NCBI GenBank assembly: GCA_024811115.1
Contig: JAKOGH010000069.1
Span: forward strand, 1-64,000
DNA from: Terana coerulea
Lineage: Eukaryota > Basidiomycota > Agaricomycetes > Polyporales > Phanerochaetaceae
Direction: 5' to 3'
Length of the DNA: 64,000 bases
A model generated the notes under the pieces. It was not told where the DNA came from and ran no database searches. It worked only from the letters and a program-made list of their open reading frames with translations. This document shows positions 1 through 11,054 of the stretch, piece by piece. The first letter of the stretch is position 1. Each line of letters opens with the position of its first letter. A program made the position numbers and the translations under genes.

Positions 1-1
1 G

Positions 2-412
<411 letters not shown>

Positions 413-1190
413 ATGCAATGCCGTGCACAAATCTGCAGTAAACCTCCCGCTCTCAAATTGTAGTGGTAGTATTATATTTCTCAGCTCCATTTACACCTAG
501 CTTGTAGCTCAGAATTAGATCCCCTAGATGCTAAAATTCCAGCTTGTACCTCAGTGACTACGAGAGCATAATGCCCGTGACATAATGTGACCTCTCCCGG
601 ACGCTCTCCGCGCAGGTTCTATGTCACGCAACGATCACTCCAGGACCCACGCCACAAAGTCATTGCCATCAGTGACCGGTGATCACCGTTAGTAGCTTTG
701 ATTCACCGTGACTGCACTTCGAACACGCTCTGATCTCTGCGCAGCCTTGGCTGCATGGCTAATGTTATTTAGTTTAGGCCCATGCTCTGACTAAGGACCA
801 CTCACTTAGTGGCCACATTTATGCAGGAAGCCTGGGGTACATGTCGCAGAGGCCACCAGTGAGCCATGACTGTACTCCGAACACGCCCTGACCTCTGCGC
901 TACCTTGGCTGGTTCTTTGGTCTACTAGGCCCATGTTCCGACTGAGGACCACTCACTTAGCGGCCACGTTTATGCAGGCAGCCTGGGACCAATGTCACAG
1001 AGGCCACCAGTGAGCTTTGCCTGTGGCTATGATTGTGCACAAGTCCTCTAACCTTTTGTTCTGCTTAGAGCACAAGTGCGACAAGTGGTTTCAGGAACAG
1101 GTACGCTAGTCCTAGAATATTTAAACCCGCCCGACCTCGCAGGCCAACCCCACATCTCTCCCCAGCCTCGTTCAGAAATTCTCATCAAAC
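413..1190. other. Intergenic, non-coding, with duplicated segment
   Basis: No supportable gene. It holds the two-copy repeat annotated separately and the presumed 5' flank of the alpha-kinase gene, whose start codon follows a pyrimidine-rich stretch around 1150-1170. Confidence 0.6.
710..1025. repeat. Imperfect tandem repeat, two units of about 158 bp
   Basis: The segment starting gactgcacttcgaacacg at 710 recurs as gactgtactccgaacacg at 868. Both units share the blocks GGACCACTCACTTAG, TTATGCAGG.AGCCTGGG and CAGAGGCCACCAGTGAG in the same order. The copies differ by scattered substitutions and small indels, so the duplication is not recent. No coding frame is kept. Confidence 0.85.
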
Positions 1191-3804
1191 ATGTCCGATC
1201 ATCCCGCAGCTGCCTCAAACATCCGCCGCACTACCGACACCGCCCTGGACGTAATCACCTGCCGCAGTGCAAATCACCATCAGCCTGCCTGCGGAGGCAT
1301 ATTCCGTTACAAGAGCACGCCTGGGTTTTGCGGGAAGTGCGAGGCCCAGTGGGGTGTTTACGAAGCCGATCCTGAGAAAGCAAAGGGAATGATGGTATGT
1401 CTTGTTTCCTTCACTTTTGTTACGGTGTTTGCTAATGCACATTTATCCGTCTTATCCAAGCCTTGGCCACAATGTCAAGATTGTGGGGTTGCAAGCCCGT
1501 TCTTTGTTGAGGGGCAGCCATGCAAGGACTGTATGCGCAAGGGTGAGTCATCATGTTTGTTATCAGCAGTAAGTACTATGCGATGTAACATTTGTATGGG
1601 GTGCAGACAATCCTCAGGCAGCCGAGAAGTCTGCGGCACATGCACAGGTGCTTAAGGACATGAGAGACAATCGTTCCAACGCGTGGCAGGCACGCAAAGG
1701 AAGCCCCAAGAAGACCCAGCCCCAACCGCGCGACATTACTGAGGTAGCAACGGTCCCCACGGTGGCTCCTACTGCGGATGGCCTTGCACATCTTCGTGCC
1801 GATGAAGGACGGTTCATTAGTGTCATTGCCGAGCCCCGGTTTACGACCCAACGAAAGAAGCCCACCATGCCCGGTGTCTTGGGGACAGTGAAGAGATCCT
1901 TTCCGGCAAGCAAGGACGTCCAGGGTACGTGCTGACAGTGCCCTTTAAAGGTCTCTTCACTCATGTGTCATTTTGTATAGGCGTCCTAGAACACATCTTG
2001 AAGTCATGGAATGCCCCAGAGTGGGAGAGAGAAGCCCAGGCTAGTTTGCAACGGTATGTTGTGATGTCACGTTTGAATTTGAGGTTATAGCTGGACAGAT
2101 ATATCCTATAGGTCGGACGTCTCCTTGCGCTGGAAGAACGGCGTCGCACTAGAGCCTGGTGCCGACGCAGGAACCTTAGGACAACTATTTGACCTTCACA
2201 ACAACGTCGTCCATCGAGATATGTACTTCTCCACTAAACCGAAGAAGACTTCACCTCAGGTTGAATTGGAGGTTCTTATCAACGTCGGTCTCGTATATTC
2301 CCACCATCTGTCCTGTACTGGCGTGTGAAGTTAACTTTATCTCAGTTTGAACACCGTACAGGCACTGTGGCTCCAGCAAGCATCGTCAACTTCGGCAACA
2401 ACACAAAACCCAAACGGCGTGCAGATGCAGCCTTGGATGATATTGAGAGTTCTGTCCCTTCGAAGAAGACGCGACTTGTTGGTATGTACTATTACTTATG
2501 TATTTCTTTGCTATGACCCTGATTACTTTTAGCTTCCCTTGACCTTGTTTCGTCTTATCAGCCATCTGCCCTCAGGAAGCCCCCTCCGTCGTTCAAGATG
2601 CCCGCTATACCACCTTCAGCCGACAACGTCGCGTTACCTGAGTTCTCAGCAGCAAATGATATTCCCGGCCCATCCACCCAGATTCCGACTCAGCCTTCGG
2701 TACAGCAAATTGCCCTTCGCATGATGGATGTCAGAAAGGATGGCGAAGGTGGCTATGGTATGTATCAGCCCCCTCCACAGCGCCGACAGTGGAGGCCTGG
2801 CTCGAGGACCGACCAGCTTTCTGCGGAAAGACGAAGAAGGTGTTCAACGTATGTAGCCAATACTTTATCGCAACAATATCATTACTCACAGGCTTAACGC
2901 TAAATAGATTTTGCTTGGACAGGAGAAGAAGCCTTATGTGGCAAAGCGCTTCTTCGATGTCGGTAACGGTCCCGGTGAGATTGACCCGTTCGAGGAGAGT
3001 ATGCTCGCCATCTACCACGACATACGCCATCTCAAGATCGCCCAAGATTCCTTGAAGGAGTTCTACCTTCACGCCGATACAACTGGGGCTGAAGTCTCCA
3101 AAGGTACGCACGCGCACCGTGCCTCTAAGCAGCTATCAGATTGCTGAGTTTGTCTAACTAGATTTTGCATTCACGGAAGTGCTCATGGTCGAGGAGGACG
3201 TTCCGAAGGGCTCGGCTCCTTCCCGTGCTTCCGGAGTCACCCAGGAACGGTACGAGCAAGAAGTTGCGAAGTATTCTGGCTCTCGCATCATTTGGATGCT
3301 AGAGCCACGCCGCTCCCCAGCCGTTGATCGGTGGAGCGGCACGATGGTGTTCAACAATCGCCCTGACAAGTACCATCAGACGATGAATGCTTTTGCCCAC
3401 TACTCATACCTATGGTCAAAGAAGGCCCTGGTATTTGTAGACTTGCAGAGTGGGTCCCATTTGCTATGTGACTGTATGCGCAACATTTACTGATTATATT
3501 TTAGGCTCGCTGCAAGTTATCCGACGAGAGGACGGTGGAGCTGCCCGTACCAATGTGCTTTTCGACGTTATGGCCCACAACCTCGAGACGTATGTGACTA
3601 TACATCACACTGCAATGACTATGAACTCACTTGCCCTGCAGAATGAATGGCATAGGCAATCACGGCGAGGCCGGAATCTTCAAGTTCATCGAAGATCACG
3701 ATTGCCTCCAGATGTGCACTTCGTTGGGCCTGGAAGCGCTGAAGGAAGGGCCAAAGGCTCCTGAGCGCGATGCCAAAGCGCCGGAGGATTCTGAAGACGA
3801 GTAG
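1191..3804 (+). CDS. Alpha-type protein kinase with N-terminal zinc-ribbon motifs
   Basis: I model 12 exons: 1191-1394, 1461-1542, 1607-1924, 1981-2053, 2112-2259, 2346-2481, 2533-2757, 2781-2848, 2908-3103, 3162-3449, 3505-3589 and 3642-3804, giving about 661 aa. The C-terminal part is an atypical alpha-kinase (MHCK/EF2K family) domain: YVAKRF supplies the nucleotide-binding lysine, LVFVDLQ and VLFDVMAHN match core strands, and the closing GIGNHGEAG..FIEDHDCLQMC is the family's Gly loop plus the zinc-binding H-x-C-x3-C end. The N-terminus carries Cys pairs at residues 47/50, 73/76 and 89/92, plus C34, typical of a small zinc ribbon. All splices use GT-AG; the fifth intron has a weak donor (gttgaa at 2260) and is the least certain join. 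Substrate unknown. The start codon follows AAAC. Confidence 0.85.
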
Positions 3805-5576
3805 AAGCCTGTAGTATGCAATGGCACTGTTGCATTGATTTAGACCGCATGTATTATACTAGTATCCTATGCTTATAGCCTTGTGCATTCAGTGCCCATA
3901 CACAATTCTAGAGCTGGACAGTGCCCCATGTGTTGAAAGCAAACCTGAGGCGCCGAATATGGTAGGACATTAGATGGAGACTTCGGAGAGTATGAAAGAC
4001 GCAGTGGGTTAGACCACCGGGCGCACCTGCCACTACCGCCGCATCTATTTGCTGCAGCTCATTCCCTCGCATTACGCTTTATTGGCCATTGCAGCAAATA
4101 CAGATAGATTGGTAAATAGTATTATACACTTTAGTAGCTACTGTTTACCCTTTCAAGTAATCAAATAGATTCAGTGTAGGTTGGGTGTGGGTTTGAGAGC
4201 TGGGCTTGACGAAGGTAACCACGCCCGGGAGGGAACTCTTGCCTGTATAACCTATGCCATGCCGGGACAGATCGGCGTCCCCGGCCAAGATCCCGACGCA
4301 AGCACGTTCACGGCGTTGCAACAGATCGCCGTCCAGGGACTGGCATCTTCGGCTGTTCGTGGTGATCATCGCGTTGCTGGACGCCGTGGACGTGTCGACG
4401 CGCAGTGCGTGCGCGACAGTGGAACAGCGCTGCCCTGCGTCTCGGGGCGTATTTCGCTGTTCGGCATCGTCTCGTCACCTGCTGGTAAGGGTCTTGCCGA
4501 GGCGCCGCGTGCTATTGACTGCACGCGTGCCATAGCATGTGTACAATGGTCTGTACATGGGAGGAGACAGACATCTGCGGCGACCGACGGTGAGGTTTCA
4601 CAATTCCCGCACGAGAGGAGTGGTTGTACTCACCTGTAATTTAGTGTGTTGCGTCGGCCAGCGTCGCGCCCCACCGTCCATACCATCCATGCACTCCTGC
4701 CAACGTTCACGGGGTTCATGTTTGCGTGCGGGACTGGGTGCGGATGTTGCCCACGCCGCCGCGGTCAACGGAGGCTGCCTGCAAAGCAAATCAGTAGGTA
4801 TATGCGGGACGGAGTACAGCGCGGGGTGCGTACGGTCTCGCCCCCGACAGAGAGCTCGCGGCCAGAGCGCGGTGCGGCGTCGGTGTGCTCACGGTTGAGG
4901 CTAGGCGAGGGCTTGATGTTGCCTGCGCCCAGTAGATTTCTAAACAAAATGAAATCACCTGGGCATGGTCATTGGACAGTCATGGTGATAGAAGGCGGCG
5001 GCTGTGTGGACGGTGGCAGCTGCGACGTGCGCGTGCGTGTCGCAAGCTCATCGAAGGAGGCGCGATGACGTCGATTTAGCTCGTATTCGTGAGACGCTTG
5101 CATACGGGCGAGATTGACGTCATGCTTGTGAGCGCCCACAGGCGCCCATGACGGTAACTTGGGTACATCGCCCGATGAGACTGCTTTGGAACGACGGACG
5201 ACAGGGTATAGGTCGATAGGGTATGGCAGATGAGGAAGGCGACAGTTTTGGTAGGATGAAACAACACAATGGATAGCGTCCAAGCTTGGTGCGACGGCGG
5301 CGTGTGGTGCGGACCGTATTTGCCTGGACCTACGACAGCGTGTTTCACTTTGAGGGCCGTGGCGGTGTCGGTACGGTGGAGGCAACAGGCACGACGGCAA
5401 AGCTACCGCATGCAACGTGCACGGATTCCGAGTTTGGAGGGGCACAGGCTGGCACAGGCGTGCAAGTTGAGGACTTCAAATGATTTTGACTTCGAATCGA
5501 AGGTGTGCGCACAGGAGAAGGCGGCGCGTCGTCCGCGTCGGGCGATGTGTCCCTGCAAACGCACGGGACTGGGGGC
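3805..5576. other. Gene-poor spacer downstream of the alpha-kinase
   Basis: The first 350 bp are AT-rich and fit a 3' end. Beyond 4170 the DNA is GC-richer with short overlapping open frames on both strands; none matches a family I know and none has a convincing exon chain. It may contain the 3' end of the doubtful minus-strand candidate described at 5577-6860. Confidence 0.4.
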
Positions 5577-6860
5577 TTAGCTCGCGTCATGGCCCTCCTG
5601 TGCTGACTTCTCCTTGTGCCAACTGATTTTCTCCACACCAGCGCCGAGGGCAGTCTTCCAGGTAGCCTCATGAAGGATAAAAGTTAGTGTACGCGCAGCT
5701 CGTCCAGGCAAAAGCGGGGTGCTCACGTCGTCCTCTGAGTCCTCCGCGCTCAAGAGAACACGGCACATTGCATCAACCTCAAGTCGGCGGCGTCCGTGAA
5801 CAAGAACCTGCGCCGCCGCCGCCCACACTCCGCGTTTGCAGCAAGACGACCACGACAACACTGGACACAGGTGGTGGAGGGTAGACCATACGCAGCGTCG
5901 GACAGGTGCCTCTCCAAATAGCGACCTCTCTAACGCTGGGGTGCAGTTGAGTACTCGCCTATCCCGCCGTTGGATGCGCGTGCGACCCACTGTCTCGGTA
6001 TGAAATTTTGTTCGCCATGGCGAAGACGACCATGCCATCTCCCAAAACGACGCCCCGGCATGAAGCTTCGATTGCCGTCGGCGCATGGTGGCGCCGCAGC
6101 TGCACGTTCAGGTGAGCACGAATGTTCATGCAACGCAGCCAGACGGCCCTAACCTTGTGAATATTTGAATGGCGCAACACTGTCTCATGTTCGTGAGACG
6201 CAACACGTTGCATCAAGACGATGCCAACGCGGCAAGCCATCTTCAAAGGTGGGTGCGTGGGGGCTGGCGTCCAGACGAGAAGCCCGATGTTGGGCACCAC
6301 GCTGGATGCTTCAAGCAGCCCGGGTGAGGCTGGTCGCGAGATATCTTGGTGATGCGCCGGTACACCGTGCGGTTTCAACTGCAGCAAGTAGTGAGTGCCT
6401 GGACCCACCCGTTTGAAGTGCACACGCAACTGGTCCATTATCCCCTACTCTTCTCAGCCTACACGCTTCGCGCTGTATCTCGCACTACGTGGTTCGCCCG
6501 CACACTTGTTCCGTGGAAGGGACTCGCGCAACGGCGAGTTGCAGTCTGCGAGTCTGCGATGCAGTTGCGTGGCGCAGTGTGAGCCCTTGTACTCACCATG
6601 ACGCCATTTGAGGGCAGTAAGCCTGCGCGGTATGGTTTACTGCTCGTCAATGACGTCACCACAGGGATTTCCGCTCGAACTTGCCGTGAATACTGTTGGA
6701 TGAGTAGTGCCGGTAAGTAATGGAAGATGCCTCACACTGAGATTCAGAATGAAACTCACATGTAATCGGCCTGCAGTAACAGGTGCGCATGCCTGACCTG
6801 AGCGCCAGATTGGAAGAGAAGTACGAGGAAAAGAAACATTGTATAGCGAATGAAAGCCAT
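5577..6860 (-). CDS. Doubtful multi-exon gene with signal-peptide-like N-terminus
   Basis: On the minus strand an ATG at 6860 opens a peptide beginning MAFIRYTMFLFLVLLFQSGA, which resembles a signal sequence. A good donor follows (GTGAGT, about 6750) and joins in phase to an acceptor near 6688, giving II-HGKFERKSL, then another GT-AG pair leads to LTALKWRHG before a further GTGAGT near 6599. Further down, a GTGAGC...CACTAAC...AG intron-like block sits at about 5666-5726 before a short frame ending at 5577. The middle cannot be joined cleanly and no domain is recognised. This could be a small secreted protein, a decayed gene or chance; the reading frame is not established. Confidence 0.25.
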
Positions 6861-8069
6861 CTTGCGTGCCACCTCCCTGCACTTTCCTATGCTAGTAGTT
6901 GCAGGTAAGGCAGTATGCATGAAGGGCCCAGAAGGTCTGAGCAGTGGAAGACAGAGAGTGTATCAAGCCGCCGTGCGAGGCAACGCTCGCCGTCGAAGAT
7001 CAACAGAATGCAAACAAATATGCATCATGTGAGCATGCCCGACACCTACCAAGAAAGGAAGGCGGCGCCCCTGCCGCCCAGCAGCGCCTAGTCCAGGCAG
7101 AGGGTGATGCACAGAGCCTTACAGCGATATACATTAGGTCAGCCTGCGAGGCGTAAGTACATGCTGAAGTGCACGACTGTCGGCAGAGGACCATCATTGA
7201 CAAGAGGTCACCAACAAAATGCTGGCCGGGGAATGCCGCCCGGCCACGAGCCCAAGTCTCAAAGTGCGAAAATCAACCGCGAGCAATCGGCGTACCTTAA
7301 GCTATGCGATCAATTGGGAGAAGCTCATCGGGTGCCCACCTGACCCCCGCGCGGCTGCGCCACAAAGCCTACCCCTGCCACATGTAGCCATTTGTCGCCG
7401 CAATAATCACATTCAGTCGAGACACTTGTACAAGCACCTCGCGGAAGTGAAACTGAAATAAATACCCAGCCCGCCATACATGCTGGAAGTCACCTGATCA
7501 GTACAGCAGTCAGGATGTACCCTCCTAACTGGGCAGATCATGTCAGTTGTCAAAGAAACTTCAAGCTTCAGAGTTGCCACCCACGTCAGGCGTCCACTGC
7601 TGCCGTACCGTGAGCTGCTCAGTTTCGCAGCCGGCAAATGAGAGCACAGTAAAGAGAGTTATACGTTGAGTAATGAGCTCTACATGAAGCGTGCAACTGC
7701 GTAAACGACGTGTCATGTCCGACTCGTGAAGGGCATGCAAGAAATGACCGGACGGGGTAGGAACTATGGTCTACAAAGTCCGGGTGAGGCGTAGAGACCA
7801 TGTTCAAGCTACTCGCTAGCAAGAAAGCACTAGTCCTATCATCGAGTCTGTACGTCGCAGGTGATTAAACAAAGTTTTTTTGGGAAGGGGAAGGTAGGGA
7901 AGAGGTCGCAATGTTAGGGTACGTGGAAAAAAGGGTACAATAAGATTAAGGTCCGATGTTTTGAAGAGAAGCTCTATGGGTTGTAACAACATCAAAGAAA
8001 TCCAAAGTCCAGACAAGGCAGGGAAGTATAGCGGGGTACGCCCGATAGACGCGAGGGTTGCGAACATTC
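6861..8069. other. Non-coding spacer
   Basis: Only short, mutually contradictory open frames; nothing recognised. The segment 7860-7940 has a T-rich run followed by a purine-rich stretch and is the presumed 3' flank of the minus-strand PriA-like gene. Confidence 0.45.
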
Positions 8070-8614
8070 CTACAGCTTGATGCACGACGTTCCGTCCAAC
8101 GAACGAGTATAGCCCTCGAAGCACGAGTCCACACGGCAGGCACCGACGAGGCAGGACACGCTGTCTGCGCCTGGGATCGCCGTGCAGTCGAACCTACGGG
8201 CACGCACAGTCAGCGTGCATTCATCAGATCACACAGATAGCAAAAACTCACTTGGCGTCTACGCTGCTGCATCCGCCGCACGACGTGAGGTCCTCCTGCG
8301 GGTCCACGCACTCGAAGCCGTCCTTAATGAAGTCCAACACCGTCGTCGGCGGGGCCTGGGCGCTGAGCGGGCATGCGCGCATGGCGGTGGGGCACAGCTG
8401 CTGGCTGATCTCTTGCTCAGGCGAGAGCGTCGTCTGTTGGGCCATACCGCGCTTGAAGGCGCGTGCGGAGGCCACGGGGGCGCGCGCGGCGAGGGCGGGG
8501 GAAGGGCGGGGACCGCGCCTGGATACCGCCGCTGGGGCTGGGTATCGCAGCCACTGAGCTGACGGCCGCGAGGGCGAGCACGGAAAGAGCGTGGACGAAG
8601 GTAGCGGCGCGCAT
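8070..8614 (-). CDS. PriA/CPL1-like Cys-rich secreted protein
   Basis: The ATG at 8614 opens a hydrophobic signal peptide ([20 protein letters not shown]). The mature part carries the CPL1-like Cys pattern: [26 protein letters not shown], then after a 58-bp intron (8194-8251) [21 protein letters not shown] and a final C before the stop at 8070. This matches the PriA family of basidiomycete secreted proteins, tied to fruiting bodies and cell surfaces in other species. The signal peptide and the Cys-rich part are in different frames with no usable intron between them (about 8450-8560, a C/G-rich stretch), so one base is probably wrong there. Corrected length is about 161 aa. Function unknown beyond secretion. 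Confidence 0.75.
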
Positions 8615-10076
8615 CGTGGTGAACGGGTGGCTTGGGTGCTGCGATGGGTGGCGGAGGGTCTCAAAGGTCTGGGACGCAGGGCTCACGCAACGCTGACCTC
8701 CTGAGTGGCGAGAGGGGTAAAGAAAGAAAAAGGAGGAAGGTGGCCGGCCGTGGATAATTAAGGGCTGGGATGAGGTGATGGGGTGGCGCGTTCGGCTTGC
8801 GTGAACTGCGTCGGAGGTGGTGATGGGAAGGTCCTGATAGGCAAACACGTTCCAGCAAGTTCTTTCAGCGATTCGTCTCCGGCCGCTTAGATAAACCGCA
8901 AAACCCTAGCCTTTGTCCAATGGCTGTGCTCCAAGCACAACCCTCCGCCGCCGCGGCAGGTACTCGCCGTCCAGCCTCCCGGGTCGCCACCGCCAGGGCA
9001 CAGCTCACGGCGGTGCAACCAGCGAGCGTATGCTGGATAATGTCTGGTCATTTTTCGATGGATCTGTTGACCATGGTCAGATCGTTGAGAGGACAAGGAG
9101 ACAGCAGAACAAAGAGCGGAGGTATTCCCAGGCGACGCGAGGCCAACTGTCGCTGTAGATAGACGCCCAGGACGCAGGCGGTACCGCGGTGTCCATATTT
9201 GCTTGGCCGGCGTCCGGACAATTATCGATTATCACGGAACGGACGTTGTTATCCCCTCAATTACTGTACTCCACAACCACGCTTGAGTGTAACTGTGCAA
9301 CAAAAGTATTTCCCTGCTGCAGCGGACAAAATACGCAAGTCGTATGGGTCACTACGTATACGGTACCCATGGCGCCAGACCAAAGTTCAGGATATCGTGA
9401 AAGTTCAACTGCCGTGCAATCGCAACAGACGGAAGCGGTTAGCCCAGATAGCACGATACTCGGCGCGCTGACTTGGTGCAGATGTCGGGGAAACGCAGTC
9501 ATGTTCCCACAAGGGCTTGTTCCCGAAATTCTGCCCGCTCGCCTAGAATCTGCGCAGTGCGTAATGATCGCTCTAAATCGCGCGCATCCGGCCTCCGAGT
9601 GGATAAGAGCGGATTTGCGGCAACCGCTCGCGCGTTTTGTCGCTTCATGTTCGTTTCAGAGGACGCGAAGGGAGGGTCCTCAGCACCGCTAGTCCGCTCG
9701 CTTCCCGCGATGTATGCGCCGGGCGATGCGCAAGGCAACCCGCTTTCTGCAGTGATAAGTGGGCTCGCACGGCATGGAGTATCGAGCGTCGTAGTCCGCG
9801 CCGACTGTCGAAGGAGGGCCCGGGTACGTGGATGCTGGGAGGTATCCAGAAGCTCATCAGTCATCGCTGGCTGAGAAGACCATGCTGTTAGCACGGCCTG
9901 TGATGCATACGGGATTACTATCGTTTTACTTACCTAGCTGCTGCATGAATGAGCGACCATTGCGTCAACGGCGCGAGTTGAATTGAATACACCTTGAGTT
10001 TCATCGCGGAGATGACCTGTCCAATAAACTTGAATGTTCGCACCATAGACTGGAAGGTTCGCGGGTATCTCTTCCT
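8615..10076. other. Non-coding or unrecognised spacer
   Basis: The first 250 bp form the PriA-like gene's 5' flank (AT-rich TTAATTA on the minus strand near 8760). The rest contains 130-167-codon open frames on both strands at 9189-9894 that overlap each other and match nothing I recognise. Confidence 0.4.
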
Positions 10077-10309
10077 CGCATGTACGAGACTGTTCAAGAG
10101 CCTAACCACAAACCACAGGGTTTTCAAAGGCGCGCATACTGAGAAAGTATAAACCTACCCATAAAAGATGCCGTGCTTGAATTTCTGTCTCAAAACATGT
10201 CTGGTGCCATGCGGTCACTTGTCTGGCCAACTTTAACCTGGGCATGAGAAACGGAGCCAAAGCTTCACGACGCGCTAAACACAGCTGACAAGGCGGCAGC
10301 GCCGTCACA
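10077..10309 (+). repeat. Dispersed direct repeat, copy 1
   Basis: A segment from CGCATGTACGAGACTG to GGCAGCGCCGTCACA recurs at 10741. The first 70 bp are nearly identical in both copies; after that the copies share blocks (AACATGTCTGGTGCCATGCG, GGGCATGAGAAACGGAGC, ACGACGCGCTAAACAC) separated by indels. This copy is about 30 bp longer. Confidence 0.85.
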
Positions 10310-10568
10310 CTAATCAAGGCAGAGAAGTGCGCCAGTGTAACACCTAGATGTGGGCGACTCGTCGGAGCTATTTGGCGCTTTGACTCTTCGCATATGCACC
10401 AGGGGGAGGCACGGTGCCAAATCGGTGAAACCGCGCATTCGAAGCGGGAAGTCTACGCCAAATATTAGGCAAGCTCACCAGTTAGCATGGTTGTGTCGAG
10501 ATCGACTACGCAGGAGGTACTGAGTCGCGTTGATGGCAGTGATGGAGTCGAAATTCAAGCACGGCATC
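10167..10568. repeat. 19-bp inverted match, arms 10167-10185 and 10550-10568
   Basis: The word gatgccgtgcttgaatttc inside repeat copy 1 occurs in exact reverse complement at 10550-10568, in the spacer between the two direct-repeat copies. It is absent from copy 2. The arms enclose about 360 bp with no gene. Confidence 0.75.
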
Positions 10569-10740
10569 GTTTTTCGGCATCTCCCATCACGCTTATATAA
10601 GTTATTTACATTTGTTTCGCCAGTCGTGTATGGACGGTGGGAGCCTTGAATATCGGGGGCTGAGCCAAACGGCCGCCTGTGCTGGACTTCCAATTGGTCG
10701 ATGCAAGGGCCTGCGAGCACAAAAATCTGCTTCTTTATCT

Positions 10741-10943
10741 CGCATGTATGAGACTGTTCAAGAGCCTAACCACAAACCACAGGGTTTTCAAAGGCGCGCA
10801 TACTGAGAAAGTACAACTTAAAGATCCTACAAATGTCTCAAACATGTCTGGTGCCATGCGGGCAAGCTGCTGACTATAATATGGGCATGAGAAACGGAGC
10901 AAAAGCCACGACGCGCTAAACACCGACAAGGCGGCAGTCACAT
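10741..10943 (+). repeat. Dispersed direct repeat, copy 2
   Basis: This is the shorter copy of the repeat at 10077, offset by 664 bp. It ends about 110 bp upstream of the EXO5 start codon, so part of the EXO5 promoter region may derive from it. Confidence 0.85.
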
Positions 10944-11054
10944 GACTAGTTATGACCACGTGAATGATCTCACGCGGACGCGCCGCATTTGCCTACCGCT
11001 CTGTCGGACTCCACCAACTATCCCCTCACCTCCAAGCGTGTCCTAAGATGAAGT

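Noticed and set aside
1614..1964. 116-codon minus-strand frame
   Set aside because: Antisense to a well-supported alpha-kinase exon.
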